From positions 1 through 64,000 of the forward strand of contig DASXWH010000113.1 in assembly GCA_036503775.1 (NCBI GenBank): DNA of 64,000 bases. The letters run 5' to 3'. Below, piece after piece: positions 25,390 to 33,791 of the stretch (within the stretch, counting starts at the first letter, position 1; each line of letters starts with the position of its first letter). Made by a program: the position numbers and the translations under genes. The stretch comes from Ohtaekwangia sp036503775. GTDB taxonomy: Bacteria > Bacteroidota > Bacteroidia > Cytophagales > Cyclobacteriaceae. Below the pieces are notes generated by a model. That model saw only the letters and a program-made list of their open reading frames with translations. It searched no databases and had not been told where the DNA came from.

Positions 25390-26349
25390 ATGCATATGAT
25401 TTTCAGATCAACGTTTTTGAAAGGTGGACTCGTATTAATGGGTGCACTGCTTTCTTCATGTTTCGGTTCAGATGAGGCTTTTGATCCGATTGCGCAGTTG
25501 AATAAAGAGGTAGCAACTATTGATGGATTTCTGGTAAGCACCGGAGCTTCACCGGTGATCAAAGACGATCGTGGTATCCGTATTGTTGTCTATGAACTCG
25601 GAGATGGATTACCGGCACGACCAAACAGCGTCATTGACATTGACTATGTTGGAATGTTATTTAATCCGGCTATTCCCAATGGCGAGGGAGCGGAATTTGA
25701 TTCGGGTAACATCGATGAAAACACCGAGGGTGTAAATGGTCAGCTCAGTAAATTGATACCCGGTTGGCAAATTGCACTGGGCCTGTTACCTGTAGGGTCA
25801 AAAGCGAGACTATTCATACCTTCATACTGGGCTTATGGCAACTCCACCGTTAATGAAATTCCTGCCAACTCAACCTTGATTTTTGATATCGAATTCAATG
25901 AAATCGTGATATCACCCGTAATGGTCAATCAATGGAAAACGGACACCACGGCTATTGAAAATTATCTGGCAAATGAAGGCATCACAGAGTACCAGACAGA
26001 TTCTCTGGGCATACGTTATGTAATAACAGAACAGGGAAATGAGAATGAACCTTTTTGGTACGACCAGGTTGAGTTTGATTACACGTACTATCTGCTCACG
26101 GACGATACCAAGGTAATTTCGTCAGGGGAACAAAAACCATCTACTGCATTAAATGGTAAGGTAATTGACTACTTCCAGGGCATAGGCATCAATTTGTTCA
26201 AGCTTGGTGAAGGTGGTAGCGGCACATTTTATGTTCCTTCACGGTACTGCTTTGGCCCCGAGGGATTTAAAAATTCAACTACAGGGGCAATCATTGTCCC
26301 GGCCAACAGTACCCTGATTGTTAAGCTTGAGCTTAATGCAGTTGACTAA
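25390..26349 (+). CDS. FKBP-type isomerase lipoprotein (canonical domain N-terminal)
   Basis: 319 residues with lipobox LLSSC. The first FKBP domain (about 60-175) has the better-kept site: IDYVGMLF, KLIPGWQ, LFIPSYWAYG and IPANSTLIFDIEF. The second (about 195-319) is diverged: YFQGIG replaces IPGW, although FYVPSRYCFGPEG and VPANSTLIVKLEL remain. The arrangement is the mirror of its upstream neighbour. The pair probably act together on folding of exported proteins. It starts six bases after that gene and ends nine bases before rdgB. Confidence 0.87.
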   Translation: MHMIFRSTFLKGGLVLMGALLSSCFGSDEAFDPIAQLNKEVATIDGFLVSTGASPVIKDDRGIRIVVYELGDGLPARPNSVIDIDYVGMLFNPAIPNGEGAEFDSGNIDENTEGVNGQLSKLIPGWQIALGLLPVGSKARLFIPSYWAYGNSTVNEIPANSTLIFDIEFNEIVISPVMVNQWKTDTTAIENYLANEGITEYQTDSLGIRYVITEQGNENEPFWYDQVEFDYTYYLLTDDTKVISSGEQKPSTALNGKVIDYFQGIGINLFKLGEGGSGTFYVPSRYCFGPEGFKNSTTGAIIVPANSTLIVKLELNAVD

Positions 26350-26358
26350 AGCAGATAC

Positions 26359-26946
26359 ATGAAGCTTTGTTTTGCTTCTAACAATGCGCACAAGTTGCAA
26401 GAGATCAGAAGTGCTGTTGGAAGTGCAATAGATATTATCAGCCTGTACGATATCGGCTGTAGTGAAGAGTTGCCTGAAACGCGTGATACGCTGGAGGGCA
26501 ACTCTCTTCAAAAAGCTGAGTATGTTTTCAATCATTTCCAGGTTCCCTGTTTTGCCGATGATACCGGCCTTGAGGTAAACTCACTTCAGGGTGCCCCTGG
26601 CGTTTTTTCTGCACGGTATGCCGGTGAACAAAAAAACAGCGCAGATAATATTGAGCTGCTGTTAAAGAATCTTTATAGAGTTAACGACAGGCGGGCCCGT
26701 TTCAGAACGGTAATTACCCTGATCGGACTCGAAAATGAACCCATTTTTTTTGAAGGGATAATCAACGGTAGAATCACAGGAGAACCGCGTGGCCATTCAG
26801 GCTTTGGTTACGATCCTGTATTCATACCCGAAGGGCACGATAGAACATTTGCTGAAATGTCACTACGTCAAAAAAATCAGCTTAGCCATCGTGCTATTGC
26901 TGTTAAAAAATTAACGCAATACCTTCTCAAACATAGCCGCGCCTGA
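26359..26946 (+). CDS. rdgB: Non-canonical purine NTP pyrophosphatase (RdgB/HAM1)
   Basis: Hydrolyses dITP, ITP and XTP to monophosphates, keeping deaminated purines out of nucleic acids. 195 residues, the family length. Motifs: CFASNNAHKLQEI near the start, FADDTGLEVNSLQGAPGVFSARYAG (shown in part), GHSGFGYDPVF, FAEMS and the terminal NQLSHRAIA. Part of the nrnA-to-udk gene run. Confidence 0.95.
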   Translation: MKLCFASNNAHKLQEIRSAVGSAIDIISLYDIGCSEELPETRDTLEGNSLQKAEYVFNHFQVPCFADDTGLEVNSLQGAPGVFSARYAGEQKNSADNIELLLKNLYRVNDRRARFRTVITLIGLENEPIFFEGIINGRITGEPRGHSGFGYDPVFIPEGHDRTFAEMSLRQKNQLSHRAIAVKKLTQYLLKHSRA

Positions 26947-26985
26947 ATTCATCTTTCGTAATTTCGCTGCCGGAATTCATATCCT

Positions 26986-27606
26986 ATGAAGAAGCCTTAT
27001 ACGATCGGCATCACAGGCGGAAGCGGATCAGGTAAAACCTATTTTATACGCAGTTTATCTTCCCGGTTTTCTGAGGATGAACTTTGCCTCATCTCCCAGG
27101 ACCACTATTACAAGCCACGGCATTTACAGATAAAAGATGAAAAGGGAGTGGAGAATTTTGACCTGCCGGAATCCATCGATCGTGAAAAATTCCATGACGA
27201 TATCCTGCGGTTGAAAAACGGAGAAGTATTAGAGAAAAAGGAATACACGTTTAACAATGCAAAGGCAAATGCCAAAACACTGGTATTCAAGCCGGCTCCG
27301 ATTTTATTGATAGAGGGGTTGTTTGTTCAGCACTTTCCTGAAATTGAGCAGGAACTTGATCTGAAGATATTCATTGAAGCCAAGGATCATTTGAAACTCA
27401 GCCGGAGAATCAGGCGCGATAATGAAGAACGAGGGTATGACCTGGATGACGTTCTTTATCGGTACCAGTATCATGTTATGCCGGTTTATGAATCTTTTAT
27501 AAAACCATTAAAACACGCGGCCGACATTGTTATCCCAAACAATCATCATTTTGAGCGCGCCCTCGAACTTCTTACCGGATCACTGAGGTATCATTTAACT
27601 CATTAA
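26986..27606 (+). CDS. udk: Uridine kinase
   Basis: 206 residues. P-loop GITGGSGSGKT at residues 8-18, then SQDHYYK, FDLPESID, the ILLIEGLFV strand and the RRIRRDNEERGYD lid. It phosphorylates uridine and cytidine in pyrimidine salvage. It starts 39 bases after rdgB, with a near-consensus TAATTTCG in that gap, so it may have some transcription of its own. Confidence 0.94.
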   Translation: MKKPYTIGITGGSGSGKTYFIRSLSSRFSEDELCLISQDHYYKPRHLQIKDEKGVENFDLPESIDREKFHDDILRLKNGEVLEKKEYTFNNAKANAKTLVFKPAPILLIEGLFVQHFPEIEQELDLKIFIEAKDHLKLSRRIRRDNEERGYDLDDVLYRYQYHVMPVYESFIKPLKHAADIVIPNNHHFERALELLTGSLRYHLTH

Positions 27607-27652
27607 GACCCATTACTCCAGCTTCTGATGCTGATTTCTGGTTTTTTGGCCG

Positions 27653-27683
27653 CTTGCAGATTATCTGTAATTGTATACTTTTG
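27653..27683 (+). promoter_or_regulatory. Promoter before the gene upstream of secDF
   Basis: CTTG at 27653-27656, 19 bases, then TACTTTTG at 27676-27683, an exact -7 element with consensus spacing. It ends 10 bases before the ATG at 27694, so the leader is very short. It probably also drives secDF. Confidence 0.65.
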
Positions 27684-27693
27684 TACCCCCTGA

Positions 27694-28044
27694 ATGACTA
27701 AAAAGGCGACTATACAAACCTGGACCCTGGTGACCGGAATGGCCACTGCTCTGGTCATTGTTATTTCCCAGCTTTTTTATTTCTCAGCACCGCAGTACAC
27801 TAAAACAGAGGTCAAGACTGAACAGCAACAAAATCAGTCTGAGGATGCTTCTGTTATTTCCCTTCCTTCCAGTACGCTGCCATCGTCAGCCACTCACGTT
27901 GAATTTCAACAGGAAAGCTTTTGCCTGTTCGAGATTTTATTTGAGGAGGATGAAGCAACTGAAACAGCCTTTGATCTCAAGCTTCCAGTAAGCAAGCTAT
28001 TCCAGACGCTCTTTCAGTCCATTATTTCTCCCAACGCACCCTGA
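27694..28044 (+). CDS. Hypothetical single-pass membrane protein upstream of secDF
   Basis: 116 residues; not a family I recognise. A basic N-terminus and one hydrophobic helix (about 9-31) are followed by a Gln/Ser/Glu-rich stretch (38-65) and an acidic and hydrophobic C-terminal segment, predicted outside the cytoplasm. It has a well-formed promoter and lies 82 bases before secDF, so the two may be co-transcribed. Whether it helps SecDF is speculation. Confidence 0.7.
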   Translation: MTKKATIQTWTLVTGMATALVIVISQLFYFSAPQYTKTEVKTEQQQNQSEDASVISLPSSTLPSSATHVEFQQESFCLFEILFEEDEATETAFDLKLPVSKLFQTLFQSIISPNAP

Positions 28045-28126
28045 TTTTCTTTTCTTCGCTTCTGTTGCTCCGATCTTAAGTTTTCGGAGGTCTCTTCATT
28101 TTTGAAAATTTTTATTTCACGATTAT

Positions 28127-31084
28127 ATGCAAAACAAAGGATTAGTAATTTTTCTGGCGGTAGTAGTCACACTGCTGTGTTTCTTCTACCTCTCATTCAC
28201 ATTTGTATCCTATAAGGTACAAGGTGAAGCTGTTGCCGCGGCCACCACAAAAGATGGTGTAGTAGATCTGGATAAAAAACAAACATACCTGGACTCCATC
28301 TGGAATACACCGGTATATAACTTTTTTGGCCTTACCGAATATACCTATAAGGAGGTTAAGGATTACGAGCTTAGCCTTGGTCTTGATCTTCAGGGCGGGA
28401 TGCACGTTACGCTCGAAGTTTCTCAGCTTGATGTAATTAAAGGGTTGAGTAATAACAGCCAGGATTCTTCTTTCCTTCGTGCACTTCGTAAGGCATCGCT
28501 GGAGCATAGAAAAGGCCGCGAAAACTTCAGTACCATTTTCTTCCGCACGTTCCGTGATGAAAATCCTGACAAGCGCCTGGCTTCCATCTTTGCCAATCCG
28601 GTAACCCGCGAGAAGATCGCAACAAATGCAAGCGACAGTGAGGTTATCAGCGTGATAGAAACAGAAATTGAAAGTGCTATTGATCGTTCCTTCACGATTT
28701 TGACAAACCGTCTGGATCAGTTTGGTACATCGCAGCCAAACATTCAGCGTCTTTCAGGCACCGGAAGAATTCAGGTTGAAATTCCCGGAGCCGATAACCC
28801 GCAACGGGTGCGTAAACTTTTGCAAGGTGTAGCGATGCTTGAATTCTGGGATGTTATCGAACCGAATACCATTAACGGTCCCCTCATAGCCATCAACGAT
28901 CAGCTTGTAAAAGAGCAACAGGCTGCAAAATCAACAACGGCTACTGAAGAAACAGCAACAAGTGAAGAGTCTAAAGGTCTTTCTGAACTGTTGGGAGACA
29001 GTACAAAAACCGAAAATGATACAACACAAACTGCGGCTTCTAAAGGAGGTCTGGATTCATTACAGAACCTGAATGTCTCTCCGCTGTTTGCGCTCAGCAC
29101 ACCTCCGGGAGCTTTCCGTTACAGCACAAAGGATACGGCTACTATCAATGATATTTTCAGACGTCAGGATATCCGGAATATGTTGCCGAAAAATGTGGGC
29201 GTATACTGGTCAAACAAGCCTGACATGATCGGAAATGTTGAAGGTCTTGAATTGTACTTCCTCGACATCGGACGTTCCGGTAAATCAAAACTTACCGGTA
29301 AAGTAATTACCAGCGCACGTAATGATCTGGATGAATACGGAAGTCCCGCAGTAAGCATGAACATGGATGCGAGTGGTACACGCACCTGGGCAAAGTGGAC
29401 AGCAGAAGCATCAAGCAAAAGCCCTAAAGGAAGAATAGCTATCGTACTTGATAACACGGTGTATTCAGCTCCTTCTGTGAATGGTGAAATACCAAATGGT
29501 AACTCGCAGATCTCCGGTAACTTCACGGTAGAAGAAGCAAAAGATTTAGCCAATGTTTTACGTGCCGGTTCACTTCCAGCACCTACAAAAATTGTTGAAG
29601 AATCTTCTGTCGGACCTACCTTGGGTCAGGAATCTATCCGCAATGGTATTATCTCCATCATCGCAGGTTTTCTCATCATCATTTTCTTTATGTTGATTGT
29701 CTACAATGCATCGGGATGGGTGGCTGATCTTGCTGTAATTCTTAACCTGATATTCCTGTTAGGTATTCTGGCATCGTTGAACGCTGCGTTAACCTTACCG
29801 GGTATCGCGGGTATTCTATTGTCGCTTGCTATTGCCGTAGATGCGAACGTACTGATCAACGAACGGGTGAAGGAAGATCTGAATGCCGGTAAAAATCTGG
29901 ATGGATCAATCCGTGCGGGTTATAAAAATGCATTCTCTGCGATCCTTGATTCAAACGCCACCACGTTGATCAAAGGCTTTGTTCTTCTGGCATTTGGTTC
30001 AGGGTTGATCTACGGATTTGCCGTAACGCTTATCATCGGTATCCTTTGTTCTTTCTTTACTTCTGTATTCTTCACACGGGTGATTTTTGAATACTACATC
30101 CGCAGAGGAAAGAAAGTAAACTTCTCTATGGGCTGGTCTAAGAATCTGTTCCGCAGTATCAACATTGATTTTATCGGTAACCGTAAAATTTACTATACCG
30201 TTTCCCTTGCTGTAATCATTGCCGGTATGGCCATGCTTGCTGTTAAAGGATTTAACTATGGTGTTGATTTCAAAGGAGGACGGACCTATATCGTTGGATT
30301 TGAGAAATCAGTTTCAGCAGCGTCTCTGCGTGAAAGCCTTGCCACTCCGTTCGGAGAAGCTCCTGAGGTAAAAACATTTGGAAGTGATACAAAATATAAA
30401 GTCACTACCAGCTACCGGATTGATGATGATTCTGATCAGGCTACAGCAGATGCTGAACACAAACTTCACGAAGGAATTTCAAAACTGGATGAGAAGGCTA
30501 CTATTCTAAGTTCGTATAAAGTAGGTCCTACTATCGCGAATGATATTAAAGTTTCGGCTGTCTACTCGTTGCTGATTGCCATAGCGTTGATGTTCCTCTA
30601 TATTATGATCCGCTTCAGAAAATGGCAGTTTGCCCTGGGAACTGTGGTGAGTTTATTCCATACGGTACTCGTGGTATTATCGCTGTTCGTGTTGCTGGAA
30701 GGTATTATGCCTTTTACTATGGAAATTGATCAGGCATTCGTAGCGGCTATTCTTACGGTAATCGGTTATTCCATCAACGATAGCGTGGTGGTGTTTGACC
30801 GTGTACGTGAATTCTTAGCCTTGAAAAAAAGCTCTGAAGACACGGCATCGGTTGTTAACCGCGCGTTGAACGATACACTAAGCCGTACCTTGATCACGGG
30901 TATGTCTACGATCTTTGTACTTCTTATCCTCTTCATTTTCGGTGGTGAAACCATTAAGGGCTTTACCTTCGCGATGTTGATCGGAGTATTGATCGGTACA
31001 TATGCATCACTATGTATCGGTTCACCGGTGCTGGTAGATTTCTCTAAGGAGAAATCACCTGAGAACAAACCGGTTGCGGCATAA
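28127..31084 (+). CDS. secDF: Protein translocase subunit SecDF (fused)
   Basis: 985 residues: SecD and SecF fused in one chain, as is usual in Bacteroidota. SecD part: first helix, GLDLQGGMHVTLEV, a large periplasmic P1 region, then helices with AIAVDANVLINERVKED. SecF part: GFNYGVDFKGGRTYIV, and GYSINDSVVVFDRVREF. P1 contains a Ser/Thr/Glu-rich disordered insert of about 60 residues (near 262-320). The complex uses proton flow to pull proteins across the inner membrane after SecA has pushed them. A strong terminator follows. Confidence 0.96.
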   Translation: MQNKGLVIFLAVVVTLLCFFYLSFTFVSYKVQGEAVAAATTKDGVVDLDKKQTYLDSIWNTPVYNFFGLTEYTYKEVKDYELSLGLDLQGGMHVTLEVSQLDVIKGLSNNSQDSSFLRALRKASLEHRKGRENFSTIFFRTFRDENPDKRLASIFANPVTREKIATNASDSEVISVIETEIESAIDRSFTILTNRLDQFGTSQPNIQRLSGTGRIQVEIPGADNPQRVRKLLQGVAMLEFWDVIEPNTINGPLIAINDQLVKEQQAAKSTTATEETATSEESKGLSELLGDSTKTENDTTQTAASKGGLDSLQNLNVSPLFALSTPPGAFRYSTKDTATINDIFRRQDIRNMLPKNVGVYWSNKPDMIGNVEGLELYFLDIGRSGKSKLTGKVITSARNDLDEYGSPAVSMNMDASGTRTWAKWTAEASSKSPKGRIAIVLDNTVYSAPSVNGEIPNGNSQISGNFTVEEAKDLANVLRAGSLPAPTKIVEESSVGPTLGQESIRNGIISIIAGFLIIIFFMLIVYNASGWVADLAVILNLIFLLGILASLNAALTLPGIAGILLSLAIAVDANVLINERVKEDLNAGKNLDGSIRAGYKNAFSAILDSNATTLIKGFVLLAFGSGLIYGFAVTLIIGILCSFFTSVFFTRVIFEYYIRRGKKVNFSMGWSKNLFRSINIDFIGNRKIYYTVSLAVIIAGMAMLAVKGFNYGVDFKGGRTYIVGFEKSVSAASLRESLATPFGEAPEVKTFGSDTKYKVTTSYRIDDDSDQATADAEHKLHEGISKLDEKATILSSYKVGPTIANDIKVSAVYSLLIAIALMFLYIMIRFRKWQFALGTVVSLFHTVLVVLSLFVLLEGIMPFTMEIDQAFVAAILTVIGYSINDSVVVFDRVREFLALKKSSEDTASVVNRALNDTLSRTLITGMSTIFVLLILFIFGGETIKGFTFAMLIGVLIGTYASLCIGSPVLVDFSKEKSPENKPVAA

Positions 31085-31105
31085 GTGAAGATGGTATAAA
31101 ATTTT

Positions 31106-31138
31106 AAAGGGAGCTGTTTTAAACGGCTCCCTTTTTTT
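31106..31138 (+). terminator. Rho-independent terminator of secDF
   Basis: AAAGGGAGC (31106-31114) pairs with GCTCCCTTT (31126-31134), followed by a T run. The loop itself contains a GTTT/AAAC pairing that could lengthen the stem. Confidence 0.92.
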
Positions 31139-31334
31139 ATTCGAATTGCGGAGGACTTTCTTTCTTCAGGAATGTGTATAAAGCAGATTTTCTTCTGGAA
31201 ACAGTTCTTGTTTGATTTTAAATAAACAGCAAGCTGCTCAAGTATGTAATTAAATCCGGCTGGGAAATTCATATCTGCTTCGGCACAGCTGGCAGAATGA
31301 GGATGGCGAGTTAATGGAGAGATTTCAGGCAATA

Positions 31335-31364
31335 AGAAGGCCACCCTGATCGGGGCGGCCTTCT
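31335..31364. terminator. Hairpin after the amino acid permease gene
   Basis: AGAAGGCC (31335-31342) pairs with GGCCTTCT (31357-31364), with a further CCC/GGG pairing inside. It lies just beyond the permease stop. The T-rich side is on the plus strand, so it may be bidirectional or a backup for secDF. Confidence 0.65.
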
Positions 31365-31386
31365 GTTTGTTTATAGTGAGATTCGA

Positions 31387-32895
31387 TTACTTCTTCTGAA
31401 GCAAGCTGTTCTTTTTGCTGTATCCGAAATAGATCAGCAATCCGATCACCATCCATACTGCAGCTACGAGCAATGTATATGGATCCAGCATAACGATCAT
31501 GGCGGTACAAACTATTATCCCCAGTATAGGTACGAGGGGTACTAAGGGAGTCTTAAATGCTCTTGGGATCTCCGGATTCTTCACGCGCATAATCCACACA
31601 CCAACACAAACCAGAACGAACGCGAAGAGTGTTCCGATACTGGTCAGGTCGCCTGCCATACTTCCCGGCATAAAGCCAGCGAAAATTCCGGCAAACACGA
31701 ACAGGATTAAATTTGATTTCCACGGAGTACGGAACTTCGGATGAAGCTCTGCAAATACTTTGGGTATGAGACCATCATTTGCCATGGAATAAAATACCCG
31801 TGACTGACCGAATAACATCGCCAGGATTACGGATGAGAAACCGGCCAGGATAGCGATGCTGATCGCTTTAGATAACCAGAGATACTCACGCATATAGGTT
31901 TCGATGGCATACGCAACGGAGGCTTCTTTTCCTACGGATTTAAACTCCGTCCAGTTGGCAACACCAGTTAACACATAGGAGAAGAGTACATAAAGAATCG
32001 TACAAACGACCAGTGATCCTAAAATACCAATGGGCATATCGCGCTTCGGATTTTTAGCTTCCTGAGCGGCTGTAGAGACGGCATCAAATCCAATAAAGGC
32101 AAAGAATACTATACCGGCACCACCAAGTACACCACCCCATCCATATTCACGGAATGAATCGTGACCCGGTGTTCCCTGAGGGATCATAAACGGATCGTAA
32201 TTAGCGGTATTGATAAAGCTCCAGCCGATCGCGATGAAAATGAGAACGATGGTCACTTTAATAAAAACAATCAGGGCATTTAACTTGGCTGATTCTGAAG
32301 TTCCCTTAATCAGCACTAACGTGAGGAGAATAAGAATAAAGAGAGCCGGAACGTTGATAATACCGTGTGAAACGATCGTATCTCCAGCCATTACTTCTTC
32401 TGTTGTTATTTTCTCCAGCACCCCGTTAACGAGACGTGTTACCTGATACTCAAATGGCGAGTGGGTTATCGAAAACGGCAGACTGTTGTCGAAGAGCTTG
32501 TTGAGGTATTCGCTCCAGGCAATGGATACGGTAACAGCACCAAGGGCATATTCCAGGATCAGGGCCCATCCGATAATCCAGGCTACGATCTCTCCCATAG
32601 TAGCATAGGCATAGGTATAAGCGCTACCGGCTATAGGGATCATCGAAGCAAATTCGGCATAACATAAGCCGGCAAATGCACAGCCCACTGCGGCAATGAT
32701 GAATGATACAACTACTGCCGGACCTGCAGCTTCGCCAGCGGCAGCTGCAGTACGTACGAAAAGACCAGCCCCAATAATGGCACCGATTCCAAGAGCAACC
32801 AGATTGGCGGCTCCCAGTGTTCTCTTCAATCCTTTATCGGAGTCACCTGCCTGAGCCAGCAGTTGAGCCAGAGGTTTCTTAACAAACAAACTCAT
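31387..32895 (-). CDS. APC-family amino acid permease
   Basis: 502 residues with 12-14 membrane helices. The APC unwound-helix signature is plain in VALGIGAIIGAGLFVRT (residues 34-50), and the second in GFDAVSTAAQEAKNPKRDMP. The 14-helix length and the EFASMIPIAGSAYTYAYATMGE block (in part) fit the cationic amino acid transporter (CAT-like) subgroup. Substrate not determined. A near-consensus TACTTTTA lies upstream on the minus strand in the 121-base gap after lspA. Confidence 0.9.
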   Translation of the reverse strand: MSLFVKKPLAQLLAQAGDSDKGLKRTLGAANLVALGIGAIIGAGLFVRTAAAAGEAAGPAVVVSFIIAAVGCAFAGLCYAEFASMIPIAGSAYTYAYATMGEIVAWIIGWALILEYALGAVTVSIAWSEYLNKLFDNSLPFSITHSPFEYQVTRLVNGVLEKITTEEVMAGDTIVSHGIINVPALFILILLTLVLIKGTSESAKLNALIVFIKVTIVLIFIAIGWSFINTANYDPFMIPQGTPGHDSFREYGWGGVLGGAGIVFFAFIGFDAVSTAAQEAKNPKRDMPIGILGSLVVCTILYVLFSYVLTGVANWTEFKSVGKEASVAYAIETYMREYLWLSKAISIAILAGFSSVILAMLFGQSRVFYSMANDGLIPKVFAELHPKFRTPWKSNLILFVFAGIFAGFMPGSMAGDLTSIGTLFAFVLVCVGVWIMRVKNPEIPRAFKTPLVPLVPILGIIVCTAMIVMLDPYTLLVAAVWMVIGLLIYFGYSKKNSLLQKK

Positions 32896-33016
32896 TATAT
32901 CTTCTTTTTTAGGTTAAGGTTTTAAGAAAGTTTAGGGCCTAAAAGTAAGAATAATAATGAACTTGGCTAACGTGTATTAGCCTTGTCAGGGGAAATTTAT
33001 ACTGGTGGTTTAACCT

Positions 33017-33703
33017 CTATTCTGGACGAACAGCCGTGTCAGAAGGAGTGGGCGTCTCTGGAATCGTTGGTGTTTCTGAAGTCTCGGTATTTTCAACCGT
33101 TGGAACTTCCACCGGGTTCTGATCATGATCTTTCTCTCCAAAAAACCTGCGCTGAAAAATCAGGATGATCACAACACCTATAAAAATGGATGAGTCAGCG
33201 ATGTTGAAAACCGGACTAAAAAATTCAAAATAAGTACCTCCTACAAAAGGGACCCACTCTGGCCAGACATAATCAAAAATCGGAAAGTAAAGCATGTCAA
33301 TCACCTGACCATGAAACCATGGAGTAGGTGAGTTTGCCGGATGATTCTGAAGAAACACACCGTAAAATGTACTGTCTACCACATTACCAACAGCACCACC
33401 AAGTATCAATGCCAGACACCAGAGGAATCCGCTGTGTGCACTTTTTGTTGCCATCTTCCAGAGATAATAACCAATGCCAAACATGGCGCCTATTCTGAAT
33501 ACGGTGAGGGCCAGCTTCCCAAATTCATTGTTCCAGCGGATGCCAAATGCCATTCCCGGATTCAGCAAGTAATGAAGTCTGAACCAGTCGCCCAGCACAT
33601 TGATCTCCTGATGCAGGTACATATGTTCATGTACCAAAAGTTTAGAGGCCTGGTCGATCAGGATAACAATAAAAGCGAGGATGAAATACTTTAAGATCTT
33701 CAT
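33017..33703 (-). CDS. lspA: Lipoprotein signal peptidase II with C-terminal tail
   Basis: Cleaves the signal peptide of prolipoproteins, of which this window encodes at least four. 228 residues, longer than the usual 160-170. Catalytic aspartates are Asp110 in GNVVD and Asp170 in FNIAD; Asp17 of the first helix is also conserved. The periplasmic insertion between the aspartates is long, as in other Bacteroidota. After the last helix a disordered cytoplasmic tail (about 191-228) is rich in Pro, Thr and Glu. It lies upstream of the permease gene and downstream of ileS on the same strand. Confidence 0.95.
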   Translation of the reverse strand: MKILKYFILAFIVILIDQASKLLVHEHMYLHQEINVLGDWFRLHYLLNPGMAFGIRWNNEFGKLALTVFRIGAMFGIGYYLWKMATKSAHSGFLWCLALILGGAVGNVVDSTFYGVFLQNHPANSPTPWFHGQVIDMLYFPIFDYVWPEWVPFVGGTYFEFFSPVFNIADSSIFIGVVIILIFQRRFFGEKDHDQNPVEVPTVENTETSETPTIPETPTPSDTAVRPE

Positions 33704-33723
33704 TAAACAGTTAAAGGTTTAAT

Positions 33724-33790
33724 GTTTAAGGTTTAAAGTTTGAGGAAGTGAGTCGGTAACAACGTTAGACCCCAAACTTTAACCTTAAAC
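33724..33790. repeat. Inverted repeat of the word GTTTAA(R)G between ileS and lspA
   Basis: GTTTAAGGTTTAAAGTTTG (33724-33742) is matched, with one base missing, by the complement of CAAACTTTAACCTTAAAC (33773-33790). A further partial copy precedes the left arm. The right arm reaches the ileS stop codon. It could act as a hairpin between the two minus-strand genes. Confidence 0.72.
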
Positions 33791-33791
33791 T

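Larger units (their letters stand above)
31085..31386. other. Intergenic region between secDF and the permease gene
   Basis: These 302 bases hold the secDF terminator at the left and a second hairpin at the right. Between them (31139-31334) I see no convincing gene, promoter or repeat; the minus-strand frame across it runs into secDF and looks like a shadow. Confidence 0.6.

Noticed and set aside
31139..31344. Minus-strand frame between secDF and the permease gene
   Set aside because: The frame crosses into secDF on the opposite strand and contains no recognisable domain.
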